Below are positions 26,321 to 34,095 of a DNA stretch of 64,000 nt, piece by piece (position 1 is the stretch's first letter; each line of letters starts with the position of its first letter). A model generated the notes under the pieces. That model searched no databases. It saw nothing but the letters and a program-made list of their open reading frames with translations, and was not told where the DNA came from. The stretch covers positions 1,302,001 through 1,366,000 of the forward strand of contig NZ_VSWH01000001.1 of the NCBI RefSeq assembly GCF_009602705.1. Reading direction: 5' to 3'. The translations under genes and the position numbers were made by a program. Source of the DNA: Chryseobacterium vaccae (GTDB lineage: Bacteria; Bacteroidota; Bacteroidia; Flavobacteriales; Weeksellaceae).

Positions 26321-26889
26321 ATGAACAACGAAAATATACGGTTTCTGAAACACTTATAGAAGGCAACATTAGCCTTGCAAGAATTGGCATTTTGATCATT
26401 GGCAGTATCCTGGCTTTCCTCAAGTACAATTTTTCACAAAAAAACAAAATATTTTTAGGAAACTCCGGGGCACTATTTTTAGGATATCTATTAATTTGCC
26501 TGGGTATTTACATTACGAAGTTTGATCACAATACAGCGCATTTCCCTTATGGTATCTTCTTCATTCTGTTTGTATTTACCATCCCGGTCATAGATTCTGT
26601 AAGAGTATATACTGATAGAATTTTAAGAGGAAAATCTGCCTTCAAAGCAGATAAAACGCACATCCATCATCATCTTTTACAATTGGGTCTGTCTCACAAA
26701 AAAATTACTTTGATCTTTGTATCAATCAATGTTATTGTTCTTGCTATTCAAGTCATCTTTTTCAAAAACTATTCAGTTTATACCATACTATTATCCTTCC
26801 TTGCTTTCATCCTAATATTTAAGCTGATCAAAACGATCAATCTTTTTTTAACCTGGAAAAACAACATCAAACAAATGGAAAATTCATAA
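26321..26889 (+). pseudogene. Chimeric remnant: Wzc-like start joined to WecA/MraY-like end
   Basis: The ATG at 26321 gives MNNENIRFLKHL, then a stop. This looks like the start of a Wzc-type chain-length protein, the gene that usually follows wza. In another frame, from about 26352, the sequence is the C-terminal half of an undecaprenyl-phosphate sugar transferase of the WecA/MraY family (LAFLKYNF, KIFLGNSGALFLGYL, PVIDSVRVYTDRILRGKSAF, DKTHIHHHLLQLG). One deletion apparently removed everything between. The remaining membrane segments cannot form an active enzyme because the N-terminal half with the Asp motifs is missing. Confidence 0.75.
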
Positions 26890-26984
26890 ACATATTGCTC
26901 ACTTCAAATGTCTGAAACTAAAATTGCAAGAAATTTAGTATTCTATAAAATTACATGATAAAATTAAACTTTTGTAATTCTTGT

Positions 26985-27040
26985 GTAATTTGGTTCAACC
27001 TAACCAAATGGCATCGAGAAAAGTGTTTGAAGATACTCTT
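26985..27040. repeat. Dispersed 3'-element copy B (partial)
   Basis: The segment taatttggttcaacctaacc ... aaaagtgtttgaagatact matches the 5' half of the element at 46771-46884 (gtttaattgggctcaatag ... aaaagtgtttgaaaatagt). The hairpin half is not present. It lies in the space between two convergent genes, as the other copies tend to. Confidence 0.45.
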
Positions 27041-27106
27041 AAAGTTCAGTAACCATAACAATTGTTAAGAATTTAAATATTGTTACCTCACAGCAGAGTA
27101 AAAAGA

Positions 27107-27196
27107 AGCCGGTATCTATAAATATTAATGGAGAATAAGTAAAACTATTTTCTTCGTAAAAAGAAAAAAATTACCCCATTAATAGTAATACCGGCT
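27107..27196. repeat. Inverted repeat between convergent genes
   Basis: AGCCGGTAT (27107-27115) pairs with ATACCGGCT (27188-27196), and inside it ATTAATGG (27124-27131) pairs with CCATTAAT (27176-27183). A further small hairpin, TTTTCTT/AAGAAAA, lies at the centre. The 90-base structure sits just after the SDR gene on the minus strand and could be a bidirectional transcription stop or a small mobile palindrome. Confidence 0.6.
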
Positions 27197-27219
27197 TTGT
27201 TCAATTAAGTAAACCTATA

Positions 27220-28011
27220 TTAGCTTTTTGCAGTCCAAGCTTCCGCCTGAAGTTGCTTCACAAAATCTTCAGTTTCTTTTGGATGAACATTTCTGAAGTT
27301 TGAATTATCATCTAAAACTACATCAACAATACAATCAGCCATTGATTGAGGATCTAATTGATGCGCCAACGATTCTGCAGCACCATCAAATGCAGATAGT
27401 GGTGTAAAATTAGTCTCCGGATTATACCAACGGAAGATTGAATCAACCCCACGGTCATTAAACCCTGTACCAAAAACTCCTGGGTTACAGGTTGCAATTT
27501 TAATATTAAATTGTGCCAGTTCTGTTTTTAAACCTTCTGCTATTGCCCCCATGGCATGCTTAGACGAACAATATGCGGCAACATAAGGAACTGTCCATAA
27601 TTCACCCATTGAAGTTGTGAAGACAATCTTTGCTGCTTTCTTCTGTTCAACCCATTTTTTTATAAACCCCTGTGCAACCAGAAGTCCTCCGAATACATTA
27701 ACATCAAACATATCTCGGATCAAATCAATTGGTTGTTCTGCGATTGGTCCACCTTGCATTATTCCTGCATTGCTTACCAAAATATCTATATCATATTTCT
27801 GATGAATATAGTCCAGATCACGTGCATCAGTTACATCCAACTTATCAACAATAAGGTCAACACCTTGTTCAGCCGCTTCTCTTTTAAGGTCACTTACTTG
27901 TGGATAAATCTGCGCTGTTGCAATTACCTTATGTCCTTTTTTTGCCAGATCAAAAGCTACAAGTTTACCAAATCCACTTGCAGCTCCTGTAATTAAAATA
28001 GTCTTGCTCAT
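27220..28011 (-). CDS. Short-chain dehydrogenase/reductase
   Basis: A classical SDR of 263 aa: cofactor motif TGAASGFGK, NAG motif VSNAG, catalytic Ser in FTTSMGE and the Tyr-Lys pair YCSSK. It is probably NADP-dependent, though the residue after the second strand does not settle it. It is the last of a same-strand set that includes an AraC regulator and a small membrane protein, but 338 bases separate it from the latter. A tetranucleotide repeat lies directly upstream of the start. The substrate is unknown. Confidence 0.85.
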   Translation of the reverse strand: MSKTILITGAASGFGKLVAFDLAKKGHKVIATAQIYPQVSDLKREAAEQGVDLIVDKLDVTDARDLDYIHQKYDIDILVSNAGIMQGGPIAEQPIDLIRDMFDVNVFGGLLVAQGFIKKWVEQKKAAKIVFTTSMGELWTVPYVAAYCSSKHAMGAIAEGLKTELAQFNIKIATCNPGVFGTGFNDRGVDSIFRWYNPETNFTPLSAFDGAAESLAHQLDPQSMADCIVDVVLDDNSNFRNVHPKETEDFVKQLQAEAWTAKS

Positions 28012-28034
28012 TTTTGTATTTTTTAAACGTGATT

Positions 28035-28070
<36 letters not shown>

Positions 28071-28349
28071 GTAAAGATCAAAATTCAAACGACAACTCAT
28101 CTCGCCATAAAGTCCATTTTCATATCGCTGGATGGTTCTTTTTGAATTATTTTTTGTATTAAATGTACAGCCAGTTCTAGCTTTTAAAAATGTATTACGC
28201 ACTGTATGCTTTTCCTGTTGTTTTAAAATTGCTGGCCCCATAATCTAAAATTTTCATCATTTGCGAATTGAATGACGGGGCCAATCAATTTTTTTATTAT
28301 ACATACTTTAAAAAATATGAAACCCGATTAATAAGCTAAATATTTACTG

Positions 28350-28853
28350 TTATAAACAATGCTCCAGATTATTTAATAAATGTATATTTCTGTTATGCAA
28401 AAATGTATCGATAGTTAAAAGTCCAATGAATAAAATTGCAAAACCAAGACTTATTCCTTTGTAATAATCTTTTATGAAAAACAACGATAATAAAGCACAA
28501 GCTGCCCCGAGAGCAACCCAGATTAATCGCAATTTTTTATAAGTACTATTATCTTTCTGAACTTTCTTGTATTCTGTCTTAAGCACCTGCATCGGACGCT
28601 CTTTTATCTTTATCTCTAATTCCTGAACATCATTACTTCGTACCGAAAGAAGATATGTTCCATAACATAAGTTGACTACAAGAAGAAAAGAGATTGGAAT
28701 AACCATCCCTTGTCCAAGGCTCCACCCACCGCTTTTAAACAGCAGAACTATAATAGGAATAAGAACTATAGCCATCAGGACCATCCATCTACCCTGCTCA
28801 ATTTCTCCTTTTGTCCATATTTGAAAGTACTGAATCATCTCGATTTTTTCCAT
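28350..28853 (-). CDS. Small four-helix membrane protein, hypothetical
   Basis: A 167-aa protein with hydrophobic segments at about 23-40, 48-68, 108-126 and 131-149, and a charged, coiled-coil-like cytoplasmic stretch between the second and third. I do not recognise the family. It begins 17 bases after the AraC-type regulator gene on the same strand, so the two are probably co-transcribed and may serve the same response. Confidence 0.7.
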   Translation of the reverse strand: MEKIEMIQYFQIWTKGEIEQGRWMVLMAIVLIPIIVLLFKSGGWSLGQGMVIPISFLLVVNLCYGTYLLSVRSNDVQELEIKIKERPMQVLKTEYKKVQKDNSTYKKLRLIWVALGAACALLSLFFIKDYYKGISLGFAILFIGLLTIDTFLHNRNIHLLNNLEHCL

Positions 28854-28870
28854 TAAAGCAATATATTTAC

Positions 28871-29677
28871 TTAAGCAATCTCAGAGGTTGTAGTTCCGTA
28901 TTTTACTTTGAACGAAGAGTAGAAATGAGACAGATTCTCAAAACCAAGGTCAAGATAAAAATTGGTGGGTTTCTGTTTCTTATATTTAATCAGATGATAA
29001 GCTTCCTCCAGACGCTTGTCTTTAATCCATTGTTTTGGCGGACAATTGAAAACCTTTGCAAAGTCACGTTTAAAAACGGAAATACTTCTACCTGTTAGTT
29101 TAGCAAAAGTTTCCAGAGGAACATTGAACATGTAGTTATTGGTCATGAATTCCTCCAAGTCAATAGCATGAGGTTTTGAAAAGTCAAAAAGAATATATTT
29201 AAAATCTGGGTTACTGTCTAAAAGCAGTTCGATGGCTTCCCTAATCTTTAAGTCAGCCAATTTCGGTGTGGCTTGCTTTGTTTTATTGATATATGGAGCC
29301 AGTGAAATAAAATAACTCTTCAGAAACTCATTAGGCTCAAAGAACATCTTCTGCTTTCCGTTGTAACGTTCCTTAACTGTAATCTTATTTTCCAAAGCAT
29401 ACTGTTGTAAAGTTGCTTTGTCCAATGTAATTGCAATAAACTTATAGTTGCCTGATTTTGAAGGATATTTAATGGTGCGAATCAACTGGTTTTTTCTAAC
29501 CAGTACAACTGTATTTTCCTTTATTATTATTGAGTCCTGCTCGTGGAATACCTGTGTTTCACCAGCTAGCTGAAATCCCAAAAAATGGTCAGGATAAAAT
29601 TCTTCTGTCCCACGTTGTGTTTCATAAATGCACGAATACACCAGCTTGTCAAAAATCATTTCGCGTGAAGATTCCAT
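28871..29677 (-). CDS. AraC-family transcriptional regulator (paralogue 1)
   Basis: A 268-aa protein with an N-terminal cupin-like sensing domain and a C-terminal double HTH. The HTH region shows PLETFAKLTGRSISVFKRDF and NLSHFYSSFKVKYGTT. It is closely related over its full length to the regulator at 32914-33720, sharing YSC-YE-QRG, HFLGFQLAGET and the HTH. It follows the GlcG/HbpS-like gene by 14 bases. The two related regulators probably have overlapping operators. Confidence 0.88.
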   Translation of the reverse strand: MESSREMIFDKLVYSCIYETQRGTEEFYPDHFLGFQLAGETQVFHEQDSIIIKENTVVLVRKNQLIRTIKYPSKSGNYKFIAITLDKATLQQYALENKITVKERYNGKQKMFFEPNEFLKSYFISLAPYINKTKQATPKLADLKIREAIELLLDSNPDFKYILFDFSKPHAIDLEEFMTNNYMFNVPLETFAKLTGRSISVFKRDFAKVFNCPPKQWIKDKRLEEAYHLIKYKKQKPTNFYLDLGFENLSHFYSSFKVKYGTTTSEIA

Positions 29678-29691
29678 AATATTTTTTTTAG

Positions 29692-30093
29692 TTACAAGAT
29701 TGCGGAAGCTCCAGAACTTGCAATTTCTTTATCCTGATCTGTTGTCCCACCAGAGCTACCAATGGCACCGATAACAATACCATCCTTATTTTTTATCACA
29801 ACACCACCTGCAATTGTCAACAGGCCGTCATTCGAATTAATCATGCCATATGAGTGAAGTTCTGCTCCCGCAATAATTGTCCCCATAACATCACTGTCCA
29901 CACCGAACATTACAGCTGTTTTTGCTTTTTTTATTGCAAAATCAACAACTCCATAAACACTATCTAATCTGGCAAAAGCGACCAAATGCCCTCCCGTGTC
30001 TACAACTGCAATACTTACAGGTAAATTTAAACTTCTTGCTTTTTCAATTGCAGTATTTAATACCAAATTTGATTGTTCATAACTGATATTCAT
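29692..30093 (-). CDS. GlcG/HbpS-family heme-binding-like protein
   Basis: A 133-aa cytoplasmic protein of the GlcG/HbpS (DUF336) family. Motifs: PVSIAVVDTGGHLVAFARLD, the FAIKKAKTA helix, and the C-terminal GAIGSSGGTTDQDKEIA. Members bind heme or small ligands and often sit next to redox enzymes or regulators. It is the first gene of a set with AraC paralogue 1, a small membrane protein and perhaps the SDR. Its exact ligand cannot be told from sequence. Confidence 0.88.
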   Translation of the reverse strand: MNISYEQSNLVLNTAIEKARSLNLPVSIAVVDTGGHLVAFARLDSVYGVVDFAIKKAKTAVMFGVDSDVMGTIIAGAELHSYGMINSNDGLLTIAGGVVIKNKDGIVIGAIGSSGGTTDQDKEIASSGASAIL

Positions 30094-30571
30094 TTTATTT
30101 ATATTTTATTATTTTGAATTATCCTCTCTTAATGGGCTGTATTTTTTAAAATTTTTTCTAAAACGTCTCTCCCCTATTTCAACATCGTACGTTTTTCCTT
30201 TTCTACACTACAACATAAGCAGCTAAAATTGACAAAGAACCATTTAACTCATCCTGTAATAATCATAATGTAAAATTAAAACAATCAAAATGAGGTTTAT
30301 AGTTTTATTTAGCTCAATTTTATATTTCTAAAAAGTCCAATGATTTAGAATACACATAGCCAGATCAGCGTAAAAATTCTTTATTTAATACATTTGCAAA
30401 ATGAGATTGTTATTTAATCTACAACACTGATCAAGTATAAATCTCGCCAAAAGCAAAATATTGTATTTTTGAACAGATTGCTTTTACCCTAATGAACAGA
30501 GCTACTTTATTTAAAGGCGATATTCTTTGAGTGAAATTGATATAATAAAGATTTTGAAAAGTTCAAAGGTC
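30094..30571. other. Gene-free interval, 478 bases
   Basis: No credible coding region. The segment near 30461-30490 (attgtatttttgaacagatt) resembles the sequence at 11092-11112 inside the IS5-type relic (ttgtatttttgaaccaattg) and contains a TATTTTTG -7-like box. It may be a promoter or a trace of another insertion. Nothing else is recognisable. Confidence 0.4.
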
Positions 30572-32161
30572 TTATCCCATACCTGTTATCTTTAGCTCCT
30601 TTAAATCAAGCTGCAATTCGGCATTACGAATTTCATCATCACTAAAAAACTTCTCCTTCCGAAGTTTGAATAATTCCTTTCGCTGCAAAGCATAAATTAA
30701 TAATAAGTTACTATCATAAATTTCCTTCTTTTTATTTTCCAGTGAAAGTGTATTCTTGTTCAAGGAATCATTCTCACTCTCCAGCTCTGCTTTATAATAT
30801 TGTAAAACTTCAATTTCCTGAACATTATCAGTTCTTTTATTATTTACATAGTTCAAAGCAACAGTATTCAATCTAAACTGAATACCAACCCTTTGTTTAT
30901 CCTCAGGAACTATTTCGTCGATTTCGCGTACTTTTATCAATCTGATTAAAAACGGAAGGCTTAGTCCCTGAAAAACAAGGGTAACAAAAATGACAATAAA
31001 AGTGATAAAGATTATCAGGTTACGATGTGGAAACCGAACATCGTCGTTAATCATTATGGGAATGGATAATGCTGTAGCCAATGAAACAACTCCCCGCATT
31101 CCTGACCAGCTGAGCACCATAGATCCCTTCCATCCTCCTGATGGATTCATTCTTGCTTTAGCGCTCATTAAACGGAGAAGATAAGTGGATGAAAATACCC
31201 AAAGAAAACGAACCCCTATTGTAATTACACTTATTGCCACTCCATATTTTACAGCGTCCATAATTGAATATCCTTCCAAGCCAGAAACTATTTCCGGAAG
31301 CTCCAGACCAATCAATATAAAGACCAGCGCATTCATTACAAAGATCATGGTAGTCCACACTCCGAGCATATTCAATCTTGTACTTCCTGTCTGAAATACT
31401 TCATGAGATCGGTAAGACATAAAAAGTCCACCAGTTACAACAGCCATCACTCCCGAGTAATGGAACTGTTCAGCAATTAGGAAAAGAATATAGGGGGTCA
31501 TCACCGTCAAAACTCCATCAATTGCAGGGGTTGTCGGAAGGAATCTATGGATAACATACATCATATTAGCACCAATCAGACCGATGACAATTCCCATTCC
31601 TGCTACAAGAAAAAAATCACCGGTTGCTTCCTCCATTGAAAAAGTGCCTGACAAAACAGCAATTAAGGCAAATTTGAATACGATCAGTGAGGATGCATCA
31701 TTAATCAAACTTTCCCCTTCTAAAATTGTCATCAATCTTTTGGGAACATTCATTCCTTTGAGAACTGTGGCGGCAGCCACTGCATCGGGCGGTGAAACAA
31801 TTCCCCCTATCAAAAAACCGAGAGCGACTGTAAAACCAGGAATAAGGGCGTAAGATGAGAATGCTATTATTGAAGAAGTAAAAAAAACAAGCCCAAAAGC
31901 AAGTAAGGCAATTGGATATTTCCATTTCCAAAAATCATTCCACGAAGTATACCAAGCTGCTTCATATAGCAATGGTGGAAGAAAAATCAAAAAAATGAGA
32001 TCCGGATCCAAATGAAGTAAAGGAACCCCCGGTATGAAACTGATGCCCAGTCCGGCAACTACCAAAAAAATTGGGTAGGCTATTTTCACCTTATTGGCAA
32101 GTAAAACCAACAGCATTACCACAAAAAGCAAACCTAATATGATTAATAAATTGTTATGCAT
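30572..32161 (-). CDS. CPA1-family Na+/H+ antiporter
   Basis: A protein of about 529 aa with roughly 12 membrane segments and a cytoplasmic helical tail from about residue 405. The antiporter core has GGIVSPPDAVAAATVLKGM and LEGESLINDASSLIVFKFAL, the Asp motifs of NhaP/CPA1 exchangers. It exchanges Na+ (or K+) for protons across the inner membrane. I chose the ATG at 32161 rather than an upstream TTG. It follows the DUF2490 gene by 81 bases and is the last gene of the set headed by AraC paralogue 2. Confidence 0.9.
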   Translation of the reverse strand: MHNNLLIILGLLFVVMLLVLLANKVKIAYPIFLVVAGLGISFIPGVPLLHLDPDLIFLIFLPPLLYEAAWYTSWNDFWKWKYPIALLAFGLVFFTSSIIAFSSYALIPGFTVALGFLIGGIVSPPDAVAAATVLKGMNVPKRLMTILEGESLINDASSLIVFKFALIAVLSGTFSMEEATGDFFLVAGMGIVIGLIGANMMYVIHRFLPTTPAIDGVLTVMTPYILFLIAEQFHYSGVMAVVTGGLFMSYRSHEVFQTGSTRLNMLGVWTTMIFVMNALVFILIGLELPEIVSGLEGYSIMDAVKYGVAISVITIGVRFLWVFSSTYLLRLMSAKARMNPSGGWKGSMVLSWSGMRGVVSLATALSIPIMINDDVRFPHRNLIIFITFIVIFVTLVFQGLSLPFLIRLIKVREIDEIVPEDKQRVGIQFRLNTVALNYVNNKRTDNVQEIEVLQYYKAELESENDSLNKNTLSLENKKKEIYDSNLLLIYALQRKELFKLRKEKFFSDDEIRNAELQLDLKELKITGMG

Positions 32162-32242
32162 AAAAATTATAGCTTTAAAGATCAATAGAATTAATAATTA
32201 TGGTTTTCATTACTTCTGTTAAATTCATAGTAAGTTTTATTA

Positions 32243-32905
32243 TTACCTTTTAAACAAACCTAAATTTTCTAGAGATATAGTAAAAATGAGCCATCCAAGA
32301 TGCTTGTTTCCTAATATTCTGTCAGTCTGGTACATATATATAATCTGAGGATTAAGCCATTCTAAAAGCTTTATTTCTCCACCAAGAATAATACGATTTC
32401 TATTAATTGTTCCATTATCAAGGTTTAAAAAAACTTCATCATAAAGATAGATGTTTAGCTCTTTTTTTAATAATTGGGTCCTATGGTTTATTCCTAGTCG
32501 ATTTCTATAGAACGACAGGTCAGCCAAGTCTTTCCTAAAGCGGTAAAAATACATATTACGGTCTGTAATTGTCCAATTTTTAGCAACCGGAAACGAAAAG
32601 ACAGCACTTGCCAGGATCTGATGCTCATATAATGTGGAAATACCATCAGGTTTTATACCAGCATAGGTATAACCTGGAATAAAGGTCAGGTATTTATTAA
32701 TCACAAAACTGGGCAGAACAACCAACGCCTTTAAATTGTCACTTGGACTATATCCTGCGTATATTGTCAGTTTATTGTTTTTAAAAGTATTTGCACTTAC
32801 TCCGGCTACAAAAAAAGAACTTTTGCCATCTATATCCTGAGCGTATAAGGAATTTACATTTATTACAAACAAAAAAATAGCGACAAATAAAGTCTTGTTT
32901 TTCAT
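32243..32905 (-). CDS. DUF2490-type outer-membrane barrel protein
   Basis: A 220-aa exported protein with a signal peptide ending ...NSLYAQ and alternating beta strands to the C-terminus. Features such as FRKDLADLSFYRNRLGINHR and YLYDEVFLNLDN fit the DUF2490 family of small barrels in Bacteroidota. No function is known for the family. It begins eight bases after AraC paralogue 2 and is in the same transcript. Confidence 0.75.
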   Translation of the reverse strand: MKNKTLFVAIFLFVINVNSLYAQDIDGKSSFFVAGVSANTFKNNKLTIYAGYSPSDNLKALVVLPSFVINKYLTFIPGYTYAGIKPDGISTLYEHQILASAVFSFPVAKNWTITDRNMYFYRFRKDLADLSFYRNRLGINHRTQLLKKELNIYLYDEVFLNLDNGTINRNRIILGGEIKLLEWLNPQIIYMYQTDRILGNKHLGWLIFTISLENLGLFKR

Positions 32906-32913
32906 AGTATTAT

Positions 32914-33720
32914 TTATTCTATTTCTGTTGTAGTGGCTTTATACTTTAATTTAAAAGAAGAATAAAAATGTGACAGATTCTCAAACCCAATGTCAAGATA
33001 GAAATCTATTGGTTTCTGCTTTTTATATTTAATCAGATGGTAGGCCTCCTCTAATCTTTTATTTTTGAGCCATTGTTTAGGTGTACAATTAAAGATCTTT
33101 GAAAAATTCCGTTTAAATGTTGAAATACTCGTACCAGTTAATTTTGCAAAGGTTTCTAAGGGTACATTGAACATAAAGTTTTTATTCATAAAACCTTCAA
33201 GATCATTTTTTTGTGACTCTGAAAAATCAAATAAAACGTATCCAAAAACCGGATTACTATCTATAAGTAATTCTATAACCTCTTTGATTTTCCCATCCAC
33301 CAATATTGCAGTTGCTTGTTTTGTTTTATTGATATAAGGAGCTAACAAGAGAAAGTAACTGTGTAAAAATTCACTGGGCTCAAAAATAAACTCATCGACT
33401 TCATGATAATGTTCTTTGATTTCTATTTCATTTTCTATTGCATACTGTTTTAAAGTTGCATTATCCAATGTAATTGTAATAAATTTATAAACACCTGATT
33501 TTGACGGATAATTAGTAGTTCGGAATAATTGGTTTTTTCTTAATAATACCGCCATATTCTCTTTGATCAAATGAGTACTTTGTTCAAGAAGTATATGGGT
33601 TTCCCCTGCCAGTTGAAAACCTAAAATATGTTCACCATAGAAATCTTCTTTTCCTCGCTGAGCTTCATATAAACATGAATACTCCAGCCTGTCAAATATA
33701 AATTCGCTCATTGTCTTCAT
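32914..33720 (-). CDS. AraC-family transcriptional regulator (paralogue 2)
   Basis: A regulator of about 268 aa, paralogous to the one at 28871-29677. It shares the N-terminal FD-L-YSC-YEAQRG, HILGFQLAGET, the linker and the double HTH (TGTSISTFKRNFSKIFNCTP). I chose the ATG at 33720 (MKTMSEF) because it matches the paralogue's start; an upstream frame start adds 19 unlike residues. It heads a minus-strand unit with the DUF2490 protein and the antiporter, suggesting control of an ion-stress response. Confidence 0.87.
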   Translation of the reverse strand: MKTMSEFIFDRLEYSCLYEAQRGKEDFYGEHILGFQLAGETHILLEQSTHLIKENMAVLLRKNQLFRTTNYPSKSGVYKFITITLDNATLKQYAIENEIEIKEHYHEVDEFIFEPSEFLHSYFLLLAPYINKTKQATAILVDGKIKEVIELLIDSNPVFGYVLFDFSESQKNDLEGFMNKNFMFNVPLETFAKLTGTSISTFKRNFSKIFNCTPKQWLKNKRLEEAYHLIKYKKQKPIDFYLDIGFENLSHFYSSFKLKYKATTTEIE

Positions 33721-34002
33721 AGGTTCATTTTTTGTTATTTGTTTCACCTGACCGGAATACCCAATTATTATTACCAAAGCTATTTGAAGAAATATCGCGC
33801 TATTAGAGCAATATTCTTAATTCGATATAATGATAGAGTTCTCTTTACAAAATTACAGGTAAACAAATCATAGTTTTATATGTATTTAGCTCAAGTACAT
33901 ATTGCTAAAAGGCTCAAGTCGACTTTAAATCGCTCTATAAATTAAAAATATAGAAAACTTCACCATCAAAAATGATATAGATTCATAGGTGTAAAGAAGA
34001 AA

Positions 34003-34033
34003 AATAAAAAAAACCGTCCTTTCTGGACGGTTC
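34003..34033 (-). terminator. Intrinsic terminator of the fibrinogen-domain gene
   Basis: AACCGTCC and GGACGGTT pair around a short loop, followed on the minus strand by a run of Ts. It lies about 63 bases after the stop codon at 34096. Confidence 0.8.
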
Positions 34034-34095
34034 GCTTAATGACAAACAATATAGTATTAACCTCTTACAGATTGTCGTCAGACAGTAAATTTAAT

